Assembly (NCBI RefSeq): GCF_026241895.1
Contig: NZ_JAPJIV010000032.1
Coordinates: 1 to 51,599 of the forward strand
Reading direction: 5' to 3'
Length of the DNA stretch: 51,599 bases
DNA from: Pseudomonas sp. RIT-562
Lineage (GTDB): Bacteria; Pseudomonadota; Gammaproteobacteria; Pseudomonadales; Pseudomonadaceae
Part shown: one piece after another, positions 50,609-51,599 of the stretch
Position numbering within the stretch: the stretch's first letter is position 1
How the letters are laid out: every line of letters begins with the position of its first letter
Position numbers and translations under genes: made by a program
Notes under the pieces: model-generated
What the model was told of the DNA's origin: nothing
Database searches by the model: none
Seen by the model: only the letters and a program-made list of their open reading frames with translations

Positions 50609-51599
50609 ATGGACTTCATACGACAGAGCTTGGCCAGCGATAGACCGCAACTCATCGAATACACTCAGCAGAGCGCGGATGGCATAAAGACACTTGAGGG
50701 CCATGCCCGGCGAATTGATATTCAAATCAATGGTAAGCAGGCGGTGGTGGTAATGGCCCGCGATATAACCCAGCGAGTCGATGACGAACATCAATTGCGC
50801 ATCGCGGCCGCCGCTTTTGAAACGCAGCAGGGCATGATCATCACCGACGAGTTGAACCGGATTCTGAGAGTCAATCAGGCCTTTAGTAACATCACCGGTT
50901 ACAGCAGCGAGGAAGCAGTTGGACAGCGAACAAGCCTGTTCAGCTCTGGTCGCCAGAGTCTGGCGTTTTATCAAAACATGTGGCAACAGCTCAAGGCGGT
51001 AGATCACTGGCAAGGGGAAATTTGGAATCGACGTAAAAACGGACAGATTTTCCCACAATGGCTGTCGATCAGCGCGGTGCGAAATACTCAGGGCCAAGTT
51101 ATCAATTACGTCGCATCGATTGACGATACCTCCGAGCGGAAGGCTGCCGAGGAGCGTATCCAGCGCCTTGCTTTTTTTGATGGACTAACCGACCTTCCCA
51201 ATCGAAGCCTTCTCCTAGATCGCTTACAGCACGTGCTGGATGGTTGCGTAAGTAGCGGCGAATGTGCAGCTCTGATGTTTCTCGACCTCAACGGATTCAA
51301 GAACATCAACGATCTGCATGGGCATCATATCGGTGACAAAGTTTTGTGCCTGGCTGCTGCGCGGCTCAACGGCGTAGTGCGGGTCAGTAACACAGTGGCA
51401 CGCCTTAGCGGCGATAAGTTCGTAGTGCTGCTTGAGCATCTCAACAAGCAACCAGAACAGGCCGCCCTGCAGGTCGAGCATGTCAACGCATCACTGCTAG
51501 CAACACTGGCCGAACCTTACCAAATTGACGGACTAGAGCTGCACAGCAGTGTGAGTATCGGCGTAACACTATTTAACGAGGAGTCTTGCTCAATAGATG
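50609..51599 (+). CDS. PAS-GGDEF protein with degenerate SGDKF motif, partial
   Basis: The gene runs off the right edge. From ATG 50609 (GTG 50570 is an alternative): a partial PAS-like piece (MARDITQRVDD), a full PAS domain (AAFETQQGMIITDELNRILR, NITGYSSEEAVGQ), a PAC segment, then a GGDEF domain beginning LAFFDGLTDLPNRSLLLDRL. The active motif is SGDKF at 51408-51422 instead of GGDEF, and the I-site is RVSN, so it cannot be an active cyclase; such proteins usually carry a working EAL domain further on, beyond this window. The N-terminus looks cut off at the junction with the LysR remnant. Confidence 0.8.
   Translation, partial: MDFIRQSLASDRPQLIEYTQQSADGIKTLEGHARRIDIQINGKQAVVVMARDITQRVDDEHQLRIAAAAFETQQGMIITDELNRILRVNQAFSNITGYSSEEAVGQRTSLFSSGRQSLAFYQNMWQQLKAVDHWQGEIWNRRKNGQIFPQWLSISAVRNTQGQVINYVASIDDTSERKAAEERIQRLAFFDGLTDLPNRSLLLDRLQHVLDGCVSSGECAALMFLDLNGFKNINDLHGHHIGDKVLCLAAARLNGVVRVSNTVARLSGDKFVVLLEHLNKQPEQAALQVEHVNASLLATLAEPYQIDGLELHSSVSIGVTLFNEESCSID

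Noticed and set aside
1..51599. CRISPR array
   Set aside because: No series of identical 25-40 bp repeats with regular spacers was seen anywhere in the window.

Overview
The window looks like an accessory-rich stretch of a gammaproteobacterial chromosome, most likely a Pseudomonas of the fluorescens/putida/syringae group. I infer this from protein style (ars cluster with arsH/arsO/arsN, SulP-Usp pair, EndA with an Ada-like tail, DUF7693 and DUF2384 proteins) and from codon use; no rRNA or other marker is present to fix the species.

Layout. (1) 1-840: an AAC(6')-type acetyltransferase with its own terminator. (2) About 840-8480: gene-poor flank, then a leftward three-gene operon that matches the gamma-mobile-trio layout (GmtY tyrosine recombinase, GmtZ large second recombinase, GmtX coiled-coil protein). 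(3) 8.5-13.5 kb: small orphan genes, including a tandem family of three related unknown proteins (the middle one broken by an in-frame TGA), a twice-frameshifted DUF7693 gene, two copies of an 82-bp GC-rich repeat, and an orphan DUF2384/MbcA-type antitoxin behind a nested palindrome. (4) 13.7-24.0 kb: a defence-like block with DUF4238, an Mrr-type endonuclease, a glycine-rich membrane protein fused to DUF7693, and the AbpA nuclease/AbpB helicase anti-phage pair, flanked by two direct copies of an AbrB-like gene (one dead). A deleted endonuclease I gene lies between. (5) 24.6-29.6 kb: DabA-DabB inorganic-carbon uptake pair with a divergent NhaR-like LysR regulator. (6) 30.2-33.5 kb: PAS-GGDEF cyclase, a 103-bp inverted-repeat element, a DUF3800 protein and a lipoprotein. 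(7) 33.6-41.2 kb: an arsenic island (arsN2 | arsC-arsR-arsB-arsC-arsH-arsC-arsO | arsN1) followed by chrA. (8) 41.7-44.1 kb: SulP transporter and universal stress protein. (9) 44.2-51.6 kb: a decaying zone with broken Nudix, NhaA, CHASE-GGDEF and LysR genes, an intact TetR/EamA exporter operon, and a PAS-GGDEF protein that runs off the right edge.

How it works together. The arsenic cluster combines arsenate reduction by two different chemistries, arsenite export, and organoarsenical handling (ArsH, ArsO, ArsN1, ArsN2). The trio at 2.4-7.8 kb is the most likely mobilising machinery for the left part of the window, and the AbpAB, Mrr-like and related genes are plausible defence cargo, but the right-hand boundary of any island cannot be read from the sequence by eye. 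The least explained parts are the three-member paralogue family at 9.06-11.12 kb, the glycine-rich/DUF7693 fusion at 16.4 kb, and the operator-like palindrome at 12.76 kb. At least nine broken genes show that this is a hotspot with high turnover.
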